This document shows, piece after piece, positions 1 through 4,719 of a DNA stretch of 5,152 nt. Made by a program: the position numbers and the translations under genes. Positions within the stretch are counted from its first letter, which is position 1. Every line of letters starts with the position of its first letter. The stretch comes from Chloroflexota bacterium (GTDB taxonomy: Bacteria > Chloroflexota > Ktedonobacteria > Ktedonobacterales > Ktedonobacteraceae), in NCBI GenBank assembly GCA_005881495.1, contig VBHI01000237.1, positions 1 to 5,152 on the forward strand, read 5' to 3'. The notes under the pieces are model-generated. The model searched no databases. It was not told the DNA's origin and saw nothing but the letters and a program-made list of their open reading frames with translations.

Positions 1-28
1 TTCGACACCATTTCCAATGTCCGGCTTC
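1..28 (-). repeat. Truncated copy of a dispersed repeat (inner part)
   Basis: The first 27 bases match the reverse complement of about 4561-4588 at 22 of 27 positions, with an unbroken TTCGACAC at the start and ATTTCCAAT after one mismatch. That other copy lies inside the 140-bp nested palindrome at 4534-4673. The similarity starts at the window edge, so the repeat probably continues to the left. No coding frame crosses it. It is too short to assign to a known element. Confidence 0.45.
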
Positions 29-103
29 TTTTCATGCAACAGGACATTTTTCAGAAGAAGAGACGTAGTACAGATTTTCATCTTTCACATCAAAGGTCCT
101 GCT

Positions 104-134
104 CCAGAAGCGGTTCCACCCGTGTGGCTTCTGG
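104..134. repeat. Strong imperfect hairpin in gene-free region
   Basis: CCAGAAG (104-110) pairs with CTTCTGG (128-134). Inside it CCAC (116-119) pairs with GTGG (124-127) around the loop CCGT, leaving a one-sided 5-base bulge. This gives about 11 base pairs in 31 bases. No T-run follows, so it is not an obvious terminator. It is the first of three consecutive dyads in 104-230. Role unknown. Confidence 0.5.
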
Positions 135-136
135 AT

Positions 137-166
137 TGATCGAACCTTGAGCGCACAATTCGATCA
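137..166. repeat. 8-bp perfect inverted repeat with 14-base spacer
   Basis: TGATCGAA (137-144) is the exact reverse complement of TTCGATCA (159-166). It begins three bases after the preceding hairpin. The left arm runs into CGAACCTT, an 8-mer that also occurs at 183-190 and 4584-4591 and, inverted, at 3529-3536, which links it to the dispersed repeat family of the window. Function unknown. Confidence 0.4.
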
Positions 167-230
167 TTGGAGTGAATTCCGTCGAACCTTCACGTCATTT
201 ACCAAGAGGCTGAAAGCTTCGTGGTAAATG
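165..230. repeat. Dispersed-repeat copy ending in a 16-bp hairpin
   Basis: Positions 181-204 resemble the right arm of the nested palindrome (4650-4673): both read roughly YCGAACYTTCA, four variable bases, then ATTTACCA. The bases just before (165-191) also resemble 4571-4592 (ATTGGA, then GTCGAACCTTC). CATTTACCA (196-204) pairs with TGGTAAATG (222-230). Inside, after one A/G mismatch, GAGGCT (206-211) pairs with AGCTTC (215-220) with one wobble, leaving a GAA loop. The hairpin therefore has about 15 pairs over 35 bases. The segment AGAGGCTGAAAG is also present at 4540-4551. A MITE or insertion-sequence end is likely, but no transposase frame is attached here. Confidence 0.5.
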
Positions 231-411
231 CCCTACGAAGTGAGCAAGTCTGGCCCTCAAACGTGAGAAATTGCCCCGAATGGTGAGCGCTGGGACACAC
301 GTTTCCTGGAAAATCGCTTCTCAATCTGGCTTGTTTCATCGATGTCTTGTAAATTGAAGGGAGAGAAAGGAGAGGTTCGCGTTAGCTCTCCTGGCGGAAT
401 CCTGCTAGAAT
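221..411 (+). repeat. Left copy of a diverged ~200-bp repeat pair
   Basis: This stretch shares order and spacing with 3694-3916. Both begin with GTGGTA. Both then carry three short repeats whose starts are 23 and then 20 bases apart (GTGAG at 240, 263, 283 here; GAGTG at 3711, 3734, 3754 there). Sixty-four bases further on here (66 there) both have TTGTAAATTG (347-356 here). The 28 bases ending there (329-356) match 3802-3829 at 23 of 28 positions without gaps. Both end in a -10-like hexamer, TAGAAT here. No gene follows this copy within 150 bases. It may be the end of an old mobile element or a mobile promoter region. Confidence 0.5.
403..411 (+). promoter_or_regulatory. Possible extended -10 promoter
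   Basis: TG, one base, then TAGAAT fits an extended -10 element (TGnTATAAT-like). No good -35 hexamer stands at the right distance. An ATG at 415 opens only a 12-codon frame, so any transcript from here has no evident protein product before the IS110 element. The same hexamer occurs at 570-575 and 3048-3053. Confidence 0.3.
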
Positions 412-569
412 GATATGTATCTCAGGATTATCGCCAAAACCCGATCGTTTTGAGCGTGAGAATTGAGCCTTGGAAGAGACGCCTGTTTCTCGTTCTCATA
501 TGAACGTTCAACATCTTGTGGTTTCAAGCGCCATGATGCTCCGCCTCAGAGAGAAGCATGAAAATAGGC

Positions 570-575
570 TAGAAT
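570..575 (+). promoter_or_regulatory. Possible -10 box at the left end of the IS110 element
   Basis: TAGAAT stands about 200 bases before the transposase start, and no -35 hexamer precedes it at 547-552. In studied IS110 elements the bridge RNA promoter is completed only when the excised circle joins right end to left end. A TTGACT hexamer 16 bases after the transposase stop (2054-2059) could supply the -35 part. This is inference from family behaviour, and the match is weak. Confidence 0.3.
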
Positions 576-770
576 AGAGTAGGCGGCAGTGAGATGAGAT
601 CGTCGGGATTTGGTACACCAAGTCCGTGTTTCAAGCTGATCCGGGCGCGTCCAGCAGAGCTGAGTGTGACCACGGGGCCACCCGTGAGTACGAGTAGGAA
701 ACTTGTTGTTCCTTTCGCGCCTCTCGCCGCCGACCATTTTTCGTCTGCTGCTAGTATAGCAGAACAGAAA
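576..770 (+). ncRNA. Candidate IS110 bridge RNA region
   Basis: IS110-group recombinases are guided by a structured RNA encoded in the non-coding left end, upstream of the transposase gene. This segment occupies that position and contains several stem-loops in the sense direction. They are CACGGG/CCCGTG with a GCCA loop (671-686), AGGAA-A-C/GTTCCT with a bulged A (696-713), CTGCTA/TAGCAG with a 3-base loop (748-762), and a weak CAGC/GCTG (652-662). The last strong stem ends just before the Shine-Dalgarno sequence of the transposase (GGAG, 771-774). I could not identify the target- and donor-binding loops with any certainty. The limits given are estimates. Confidence 0.4.
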
Positions 771-781
771 GGAGTCTGGCA

Positions 782-2038
782 ATGGGTCTGATGGTCTTGA
801 TGGTCTTGTATGCGCGCTGCGCCGGTCTGGATGTGCATAAGGTCACCGTGGTCGCCTGTCTGCTGCTCACCGCGGCCAGCGGCAAGGTGCACCGCGAGGT
901 GCGCACGTTCGCCACCACCACGGCCGGCTTGCTCGCGCTCTCCGACTGGCTGGCGAGCCAGGAGGTGACCCACGTGGCCATGGAGTCCACCGGCGTGTTT
1001 TGGCGGCCCATCTTCAACATCCTGGAGGGGTCTTTCCAGGTGATCCTGGTCAATGCTCAGCACATGAAGGCGATCCCCGGTCACAAAACGGACGTCAAGG
1101 ATAGCGAATGGCTTGCCGACTGGCTGCGCCATGGCTGACTCAAAGCCAGTTTCATTCCTCCCAAACCCATTCGCGACCTGCGCGACCTGGTGCGCTATCG
1201 CAAGACGCTGGTGCAGCAGCGCACTCAGCAGATCAACCGCGTGCAAAAGGTGCTCGAGACCGCCAACATCAAACTCTCCTCCGTCGCCAGCGATGTGCTG
1301 GGCAAAAGCGGACGCGACATGCTCGAGGCCCTCCTCGCCGGTATCAGCGATGTGGAGTCGCTCGCCGACCTGGCACGAGGGCGCTTGCGTGCCAAACTGC
1401 CGGCTTTGCGTGAAGCGTTGGAGGGGCGCGTGGAGGACACCCACCGCATCCTGTTGCGTCACCTCCTCGACCAGATTGACACGCTGGAAGAGGTGATCGA
1501 GAAGCTCCAGAGTGAGATTGACCAGCTCCTGCTTCCCTATGAAGCACGGCTGGCGCTCCTCCTGCAGATCCCCGGCATTGGGCGCATCGCCGCCGCGGCC
1601 ATCCTCGCCGAGATTGGCGACGATATGACGCGCTTCCCTTCCGCCAAACATCTCTCTTCCTGGGCTGGGGTCGCCCCTGGCAATCGGCAGAGCGGGGGCA
1701 AGCGCCTGAAGGCCGCCAGCAACAAGGGCAACACCCACTTGCGCGCCGTGCTTGCCGAGGCCGTGTGGGTCATCTCCCACACCAAGGACAACTACCTCTC
1801 CGCCCAGTAGCACCGCCTGGCCCGCCGCCTTGGAGAGAAGAAAGCTCTCGTCGCCGTCAGTCACAGCCTGCTCGTCATCATCTACCACATGCTGCGTGCC
1901 AACCAGGACTACCATGACCTGGGTCCACACTTCTTTGAGACCCTGGATAGCACGCGTCAACGTGACACGGCGGTGCGCCGCTTGCAGGCTCTGGGCTACA
2001 CGGTGCGCTTAGAACAGAAGACGGAGGTGCTTGCTTAA
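782..2038 (+). pseudogene. IS110-family transposase, two in-frame nonsense codons
   Basis: This is the DEDD recombinase of an IS110 element, which cuts and joins DNA under guidance of a bridge RNA. The frame runs 418 codons from ATG 782 (AAAGGAG seven bases upstream) to TAA 2036-2038. It is stopped by TGA at codon 119 (1136-1138) and TAG at codon 343 (1808-1810), with no frameshift. The N-terminal RuvC-like domain shows D17 (GLDVHK), E68 (MESTG), D104 and D107 (TDVKD). A helical linker follows, then the C-terminal transposase domain with IPGIG (about 263-267) and the probable catalytic Ser304 in QSGGK. Downstream of the TAG the frame still reads as conserved family sequence (VIIYHMLR, then ALGYTV). 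Family comparison suggests the TGA replaces a Leu codon and the TAG a Tyr codon, each explicable by one base change. SnoaL (TAG) and GNAT (TGA) use these codons as true stops, so recoding is unlikely. Decay is recent, since the remainder is intact. Confidence 0.85.
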
Positions 2039-2067
2039 TCGCGTGAAGCTGCTTTGACTCTCATCTT

Positions 2068-2095
2068 GCTCCCAGCGATCTCTCCCTGGGCCAGC
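2068..2095 (+). other. Hairpin just after the IS110 transposase
   Basis: CCCAG (2071-2075) pairs with CTGGG (2086-2090), and after a 2-base bulge GCT (2068-2070) pairs with AGC (2093-2095). Only a short T-rich stretch follows, so a terminator is possible but weak. It could equally be secondary structure of the right end of the element. Confidence 0.3.
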
Positions 2096-2139
2096 TTTGT
2101 GCGCCCTTTTCCCGTTTTACCCCTCTTCCCCGCATTTTC

Positions 2140-2158
2140 GTAGGAACCCCGTACCTAC
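2140..2158. promoter_or_regulatory. Dyad between the IS110 element and the SnoaL-like gene
   Basis: GTAGG (2140-2144) and CCTAC (2154-2158) are inverted. After one A/A mismatch, AC (2146-2147) and GT (2151-2152) continue the dyad around a central CCC. It overlaps a -10-like TACACT (2156-2161) and lies about 70 bases before the next start codon. A repressor or MerR-type operator is one reading; the outer right end of the IS110 element is another. Confidence 0.3.
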
Positions 2159-2226
2159 ACTGGATTCGAGGGCCAATCACCATGAGAACTTGCGGTTCAT
2201 ACCAGGCGTCTTCCCAGGAGGAACCT

Positions 2227-2673
2227 ATGGCAGTCGAAGAAAACAAGAAAAACGATGAAGCAGCAATCCAAGGACTCCTAGACGATTGCATCAGATCGCT
2301 TCATGACAAGAACATCGAAGGCGTCATGTCTATCTACGCGCAGGAGGTCGTGTCGTTCGACATCGTGCCCCCGCTGCGATACATAGGAGCAGATGCATTC
2401 AGGAAAGTTTGGGAAGAGGTGTTCTCGTCGTTCCAGGGGCCGATAGGCTATGAAATTCATGACCTCAACATCACTGTGGGCGATGACGTTGCATTCGGCT
2501 ACAGCCTCAACCGGATAAGCGGAACCATGAACAATGGGCTGAAGACCGATCTCTGGCTGCGTTGGACCGCTTGCTTCCGTAAGATCAACGGCACGTGGCT
2601 GATCGTGCACCATCAGAACTCGGTGCCTGTCGATTTGGAGACAGGCCGCGCGGTGCTGGACCTCAAGCCATAG
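2227..2673 (+). CDS. SnoaL-like / NTF2-fold protein
   Basis: This encodes 148 residues, the usual length for a single-domain SnoaL-like (NTF2-superfamily) protein. The fold is a cone-shaped alpha+beta barrel. Members include polyketide cyclases, ketosteroid isomerases and many uncharacterised stand-alone proteins. Visible features are an N-terminal helix with an LHDKNIEGVMSIYAQEVVSFD pattern split over about residues 25-45, the GADAFRKVWEEVF helix (54-66), and later beta strands including GDDVAFGYSLNRI (85-97). The closing strand NGTWLIVHHQNS (121-132) is followed by the PVDLETGRAVLDLKP tail common in this subgroup. The chosen start has AGGAGG (2216-2221) five bases upstream; an in-frame ATG at 2182 lacks one. 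There is no signal peptide or membrane segment, so it is probably cytoplasmic. The substrate cannot be told: related sequences include enzymes and non-enzymes. It stands alone, with no partner gene on its strand within 380 bases. Confidence 0.85.
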   Translation: MAVEENKKNDEAAIQGLLDDCIRSLHDKNIEGVMSIYAQEVVSFDIVPPLRYIGADAFRKVWEEVFSSFQGPIGYEIHDLNITVGDDVAFGYSLNRISGTMNNGLKTDLWLRWTACFRKINGTWLIVHHQNSVPVDLETGRAVLDLKP

Positions 2674-3044
2674 CAATTTCATGGCCTGTGACGGGTAAAG
2701 ACGTGACGCCAAATCTGAGGACTCATCTGGCGTATCCAGATGCGCAGTTGATACATCTGCACGGTCTGATCTGTGCTGCTCATACCCTTCCTCTGGCGTC
2801 ACATCGGTGGAATGTCCTGGTTGTGGAAGAACGCGTTCGCTCTCCCCAGTCAAGGGCGTCCTCCGGTTCCCACCGCACGAGCCACGCAAAACGCAGACGA
2901 AGGTTTCTGGCAAGCGTTGGTCGGCTAAGGGAAAAACGGACTGGAACGTGGTTGGAGGATAGAGAAACATGGGTCATCCCTAGTTTTACAAAGGAAGGCG
3001 AGAAAAAGAAGAAGCTCGACCTGTAGCTTCCAGCCTCCCAGTCG
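2674..3044. other. Gene-free stretch between SnoaL-like and DUF1398 genes
   Basis: Open frames exist on both strands here, but their translations have no recognisable domain, are biased in composition (Ser/Arg/Lys-rich) and lack supported starts. The stretch contains a possible folded element at 2703-2802, a 10-bp palindrome GAACGCGTTC (2829-2838, about as many as chance predicts) and a purine-rich run near 2990-3014. A GGAGG at 2953 precedes an ATG with a 4-codon frame only. I see no gene here. Confidence 0.6.
2703..2802. other. Possible three-stem folded element
   Basis: GTGACGCCA (2703-2711) is the exact reverse complement of TGGCGTCAC (2794-2802), closing a 100-base segment. Inside it are CATCTGG/CCAGATG with a CGTAT loop (2724-2742) and GCACGG/CTGTGC including one wobble (2759-2776). 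An alternative pairing, ACGCCA (2706-2711) with TGGCGT (2728-2733), excludes the first two stems. A 9-bp inverted repeat within 100 bases is expected once or twice in 5 kb by chance, so the closing stem alone proves nothing. It could be a structured RNA, a small MITE with 9-bp ends, or accident. Confidence 0.25.
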
Positions 3045-3053
3045 TGGTAGAAT
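3045..3053 (+). promoter_or_regulatory. Extended -10 promoter giving a leaderless start
   Basis: TGGTAGAAT is an extended -10 element (TG, one base, TAGAAT) whose last base lies seven bases before the ATG at 3060. Transcription would begin at or next to that ATG. No Shine-Dalgarno sequence precedes the ATG, which agrees with leaderless translation. No clear -35 hexamer is present, as is usual for extended -10 promoters. Confidence 0.5.
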
Positions 3054-3059
3054 GCTTCT

Positions 3060-3451
3060 ATGTTTACACTCGAGCAACTCAACGAGATACACCTTGCCTC
3101 GGCACCATAGAGGGTTTCTCTCAGTACGTGCGAGCGCTTCAGGCGTTAGGTGTTGAAAAATATGATTCATACCTCGCTGACGGACATGCGGAATTTTTGG
3201 GAAAGGATGGGCACAAGGTTGTCTCGCCTTCCGTCCACGACACCCTCCCTATTAGTGATGGAAGCGACAGCGAAAAAGCTCAAGAACATCTTGACCTTCA
3301 TAACCAGGGAAAAACAAGCTATCTGGAAATGTCCAAAGGACTGGCGGACAGCGGCGTAGAAAAATGGACCGTGGATACCAATAACATGACGTTTGCTTGT
3401 TATGATAAGCAAGGAAATGAATTGCTGATGGAGGAGGTAGACAGCTGGTAA
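3060..3451 (+). pseudogene. DUF1398 family protein, frameshifted near codon 16
   Basis: DUF1398 proteins (E. coli YbcV type) are small, about 125-135 residues, with no established function. The real N-terminus MFTLEQLNEIHLASA is read from ATG 3060, which meets TAG at 3108-3110. The rest of the family sequence lies in the +2 frame from about 3107 (IEGFSQYVRALQALGV) to TAA 3449-3451. Conserved blocks are SYLADGHAEFLGKDGHKV, then QGKTSYLEM, then SGVEKWTVDTNNMTFACYDKQGNELL. Joining the two frames restores the spacing typical of the family with one base missing around 3104-3106. The upstream ATG at 3044, in frame with the main part, gives an unrelated N-terminus and is not the start. There is no slippery sequence that would suggest programmed frameshifting. 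It is either a recent pseudogene or a sequencing error. Base use is more AT-rich than the GNAT gene downstream. Confidence 0.75.
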
Positions 3452-3514
3452 TTTGGGTGAAAAGCCGTTCTTACACACATTTGGTGAAGGATGAGCTTGC
3501 AAGGCCTCCCGTGA

Positions 3515-3540
3515 TGGTAAATAGGCCGAAGGTTCGGACA
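3515..3540 (+). repeat. Dispersed terminal-repeat motif
   Basis: From 3516 these 25 bases match the reverse complement of 4648-4672 at 22 of 25 positions. The shared pattern is GGTAAAT, one base, GGCYGAARGTTCGGACA. The following bases to about 3585 (GGCCC, then TTTTGGGC, then AAGGTT and GACA) look like a shortened version of the inner hairpin of the palindrome at 4534-4673. No matching inverted end is visible downstream. The rest of the stretch to 3660 holds an 11-bp odd palindrome (CCGAT G ATCGG, 3549-3559) and nothing I recognise. Confidence 0.55.
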
Positions 3541-3668
3541 GATCAGGCCCGATGATCGGATTTTGGGCTCAAGGTTGGGACAAGAAAAATTTCCTTCGCC
3601 TCGGACCGCTCTGGGAGTGGACGTTTCAAAGTAAGAATCCGAAATCTGTCGTGCATCTTTTGCCTGAA

Positions 3669-3760
3669 AAGTGATGCGTACTCTACACAGTAAGTGGTAG
3701 TAATCGCGAAGAGTGGTCAGATTTTAAGCCGAAGAGTGATCAATCAGCGTGAAGAGTGGG
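3669..3760 (+). repeat. Periodic array of five RAGTGRK repeats
   Basis: AAGTGAT (3669), AAGTGGT (3692), GAGTGGT (3711), GAGTGAT (3734) and GAGTGGG (3754) are direct repeats with starts 23, 19, 23 and 20 bases apart, about two helical turns. Three of them (3708, 3731, 3751) extend to GAAGAGTG. Serial sites facing one side of the helix suit cooperative protein binding. Similar runs occur at the ends of IS21-family and Tn7/Mu-like elements, where the transposase binds several sites, and in replication iterons. No such transposase or Rep gene is in the window, so an element remnant is the likeliest reading. Confidence 0.55.
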
Positions 3761-3771
3761 TGATTCACCCA
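3757..3771. promoter_or_regulatory. 15-bp perfect odd palindrome
   Basis: TGGGTGA, a central T, then TCACCCA. It overlaps the last repeat of the periodic array and lies about 140 bases upstream of the GNAT -10 box. Seven-base arms around one base are expected less than once in a window this long. An operator or the edge of a transposase-binding array are both possible. Confidence 0.35.
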
Positions 3772-3910
3772 TTGATTGTTTGAGAAGCTGCCCCTCACCT
3801 TGCTTTTTCCATCAATGATTTGTAAATTGGCATGCGGATGGCGAAGAGCAAAGAGGAGCCTGCACGTTCGATCCTGGGCGGCTCTTTTCAGCCCAAATAG
3901 ACAGAAGCGA

Positions 3911-3916
3911 TATAAT
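3911..3916 (+). promoter_or_regulatory. Probable -10 box for the GNAT gene
   Basis: A perfect TATAAT stands 75 bases upstream of the GNAT ATG. The -35 region is poor (TTTCAG at 3886-3891 with a 19-base spacer), so the promoter may be weak or need an activator. The predicted leader is about 65-70 bases long and contains a hairpin at 3950-3966. Confidence 0.45.
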
Positions 3917-3949
3917 ACGAGAGGTTGGTGCGCTGTATCGTTATTGTCG

Positions 3950-3966
3950 GGTGTGATTTACACACC
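3950..3966 (+). promoter_or_regulatory. Leader hairpin before the GNAT gene
   Basis: GGTGTG (3950-3955) and CACACC (3961-3966) form a perfect 6-bp stem with an ATTTA loop, ending 12 bases before the Shine-Dalgarno sequence (TAAGGAGG, 3979-3986). The stem does not cover the ribosome binding site. As DNA it could be an operator; as RNA it could stabilise the leader. Confidence 0.4.
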
Positions 3967-3991
3967 AGTCGCACCTTCTAAGGAGGACTCC

Positions 3992-4489
3992 ATGCAGTTC
4001 GAGTCACTGGATGTCGAAGTGCGCCGCGCCCGTAGGGACGACGCGCAAGCGATCGGTGCTGTGTTCGACGCCGCTGTGCGGGCAGGCTGGAGCTACCTGG
4101 GCGAACTTGGGGAGAAGCCGATGTTTGCGCCGCATGACTGGGATCAACTCATAGCTGACCATGCCCCGCCGAATGTGCTGCTCGTCGCGACGGACCGGAC
4201 TGGGCGCGTCCTGGGGTATACCGCCGCGCACCCCGAAGACGGCGAGATGTTCCTGCTCTTCGTCCACCCCGCTTATGCAGGACGTGGTGTTGGGCGCATG
4301 TTGCTGAGCGCTGCCCACGACGCGCTACGCGTGGCCGGTCGCAAACAGGCCTTCCTGTTCGTTCACGAGCAGAACCAACGGGCGCTGGCGGTCTACGAGG
4401 CCGCTGGCTATCGCCCCGACGGATCGATTCGCGAGTCGGACTTCAGGGGCACTGCCATACGCGAGGTACGCCTCGTCAAAGAGCTCTGA
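3992..4489 (+). CDS. GNAT family N-acetyltransferase
   Basis: This encodes 165 residues, a normal length for a single-domain GNAT enzyme, which transfers the acetyl group of acetyl-CoA to an amine. After the first strand VEVRRARRDDAQAIGAVF (8-25) comes a variable substrate-side region (about 30-60), then strands VLLVATD and VLGYTAAH. Motif A, MFLLFVHPAYAGRGVGRMLL (86-105), contains the pyrophosphate-binding RGVGRM (98-103). Motif B, FVHEQNQRALAVYEAAGY (123-140), follows, with the usual asparagine, tyrosine and AAGY signature. The start at 3992 has a strong TAAGGAGG five bases upstream. The frame stays open upstream to 3776, but that part is non-coding repeat. The gene is clearly more GC-rich than the flanks. 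The substrate cannot be named; small antibiotics, amino acids and protein N-termini are all targets in this superfamily. It has its own promoter and no operon partner. Confidence 0.9.
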   Translation: MQFESLDVEVRRARRDDAQAIGAVFDAAVRAGWSYLGELGEKPMFAPHDWDQLIADHAPPNVLLVATDRTGRVLGYTAAHPEDGEMFLLFVHPAYAGRGVGRMLLSAAHDALRVAGRKQAFLFVHEQNQRALAVYEAAGYRPDGSIRESDFRGTAIREVRLVKEL

Positions 4490-4491
4490 GA

Positions 4492-4505
4492 CGGGAGGGG
4501 TCCCG
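4492..4505 (+). terminator. GC-rich hairpin after the GNAT stop codon
   Basis: CGGGA (4492-4496) pairs with TCCCG (4501-4505) around GGGG, beginning three bases after TGA. No T-run follows, so intrinsic termination is doubtful. The surrounding G and C runs allow several alternative pairings. Confidence 0.25.
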
Positions 4506-4533
4506 CCCCCGCGCACCTGGTCGCCTGCCCCCC

Positions 4534-4673
4534 TGGTAAAGAGGCTGAAAGTTCGCCAGTAAGCCAAGAATTGGAAATCGTGTCGAACCTTCGGCCCATC
4601 GTTTTTGGGCCGAATATTCGGACACCCAGGCTCTCCACGCTCACTTTTGTCCGAACTTTCAGCCAATTTACCA
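4534..4673. repeat. 140-bp nested palindrome, MITE-like
   Basis: Outer arms 4534-4555 and 4652-4673 are inverted copies matching at 20 of 22 positions (TGGTAAA, two variable bases, GGCTGAAAGTTCG). Inner arms 4580-4598 and 4606-4625 (GTGTC, then GAA, two variable bases, TTCGGCCCA) form an 18-pair stem with a 7-base loop. The spacers between outer and inner arms are 24 and 26 bases, so the whole is nearly symmetrical. Related pieces occur at 1-28, 165-230 and 3515-3585. It has no coding capacity and I see no flanking duplication. It could be a MITE, the right end of the neighbouring ISL3-type element, or a cruciform-forming site. It lies between the convergent GNAT and ISL3 genes. Confidence 0.6.
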
Positions 4674-4719
4674 CGTGATCGGAAAGGATACCTTCACGTT
4701 GCGAACCGCCGATCCTCAG

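Larger units (their letters stand above)
560..2100 (+). mobile_element. IS110-family insertion sequence, ends approximate
   Basis: The element is recognised from the transposase frame at 782-2038, plus about 200 bases of structured non-coding sequence before it and a short tail after it. This layout is typical of the IS110 group, in which the non-coding 5' segment lies in the left end. IS110 members lack conventional terminal inverted repeats and often make no target duplication, so I cannot fix the ends from this sequence alone. The coordinates are estimates with an uncertainty of tens of bases. The coding part is visibly more GC-rich than the flanks. Because the transposase has two nonsense codons, this copy should not move on its own. 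Confidence 0.6.
3694..3916 (+). repeat. Right copy of a diverged ~200-bp repeat pair
   Basis: This is the partner of 221-411, with matching order of motifs: GTGGTA (3694), three repeats 23 and 20 bases apart, TTGTAAATTG (3820-3829) and a -10-like hexamer (TATAAT, 3911-3916). The part after TTGTAAATTG is about 30 bases longer here. In this copy the region leads directly into the GNAT gene and seems to supply its promoter. Confidence 0.5.

Noticed and set aside
501..510. 10-bp palindrome TGAACGTTCA
   Set aside because: About five 10-bp palindromes are expected by chance in this length, and no promoter is placed next to it.
569..1960. Long minus-strand open frame of 463 codons across the IS110 gene
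   Set aside because: It lies wholly antisense to a clearly recognisable transposase, has no recognisable domain, and such long antisense frames are common opposite GC-rich genes. It survives because codon bias in the sense strand removes antisense stops.
694..2146. GTAGGAA and TTTTCGT shared by the candidate bridge RNA region and the IS110 right flank (2135-2146)
   Set aside because: They could be guide matches, but 7-base identities between two segments of this size are expected about once or twice by chance.
2278..2970. Minus-strand open frame of 230 codons
   Set aside because: It is largely antisense to the SnoaL-like gene, and the remainder has no domain or conserved motif.
2595..3026. 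Plus-strand open frame of 143 codons overlapping the end of the SnoaL-like gene
   Set aside because: It starts inside a real gene in another frame, has no ribosome binding site, and its translation is low-complexity and matches no family I know.
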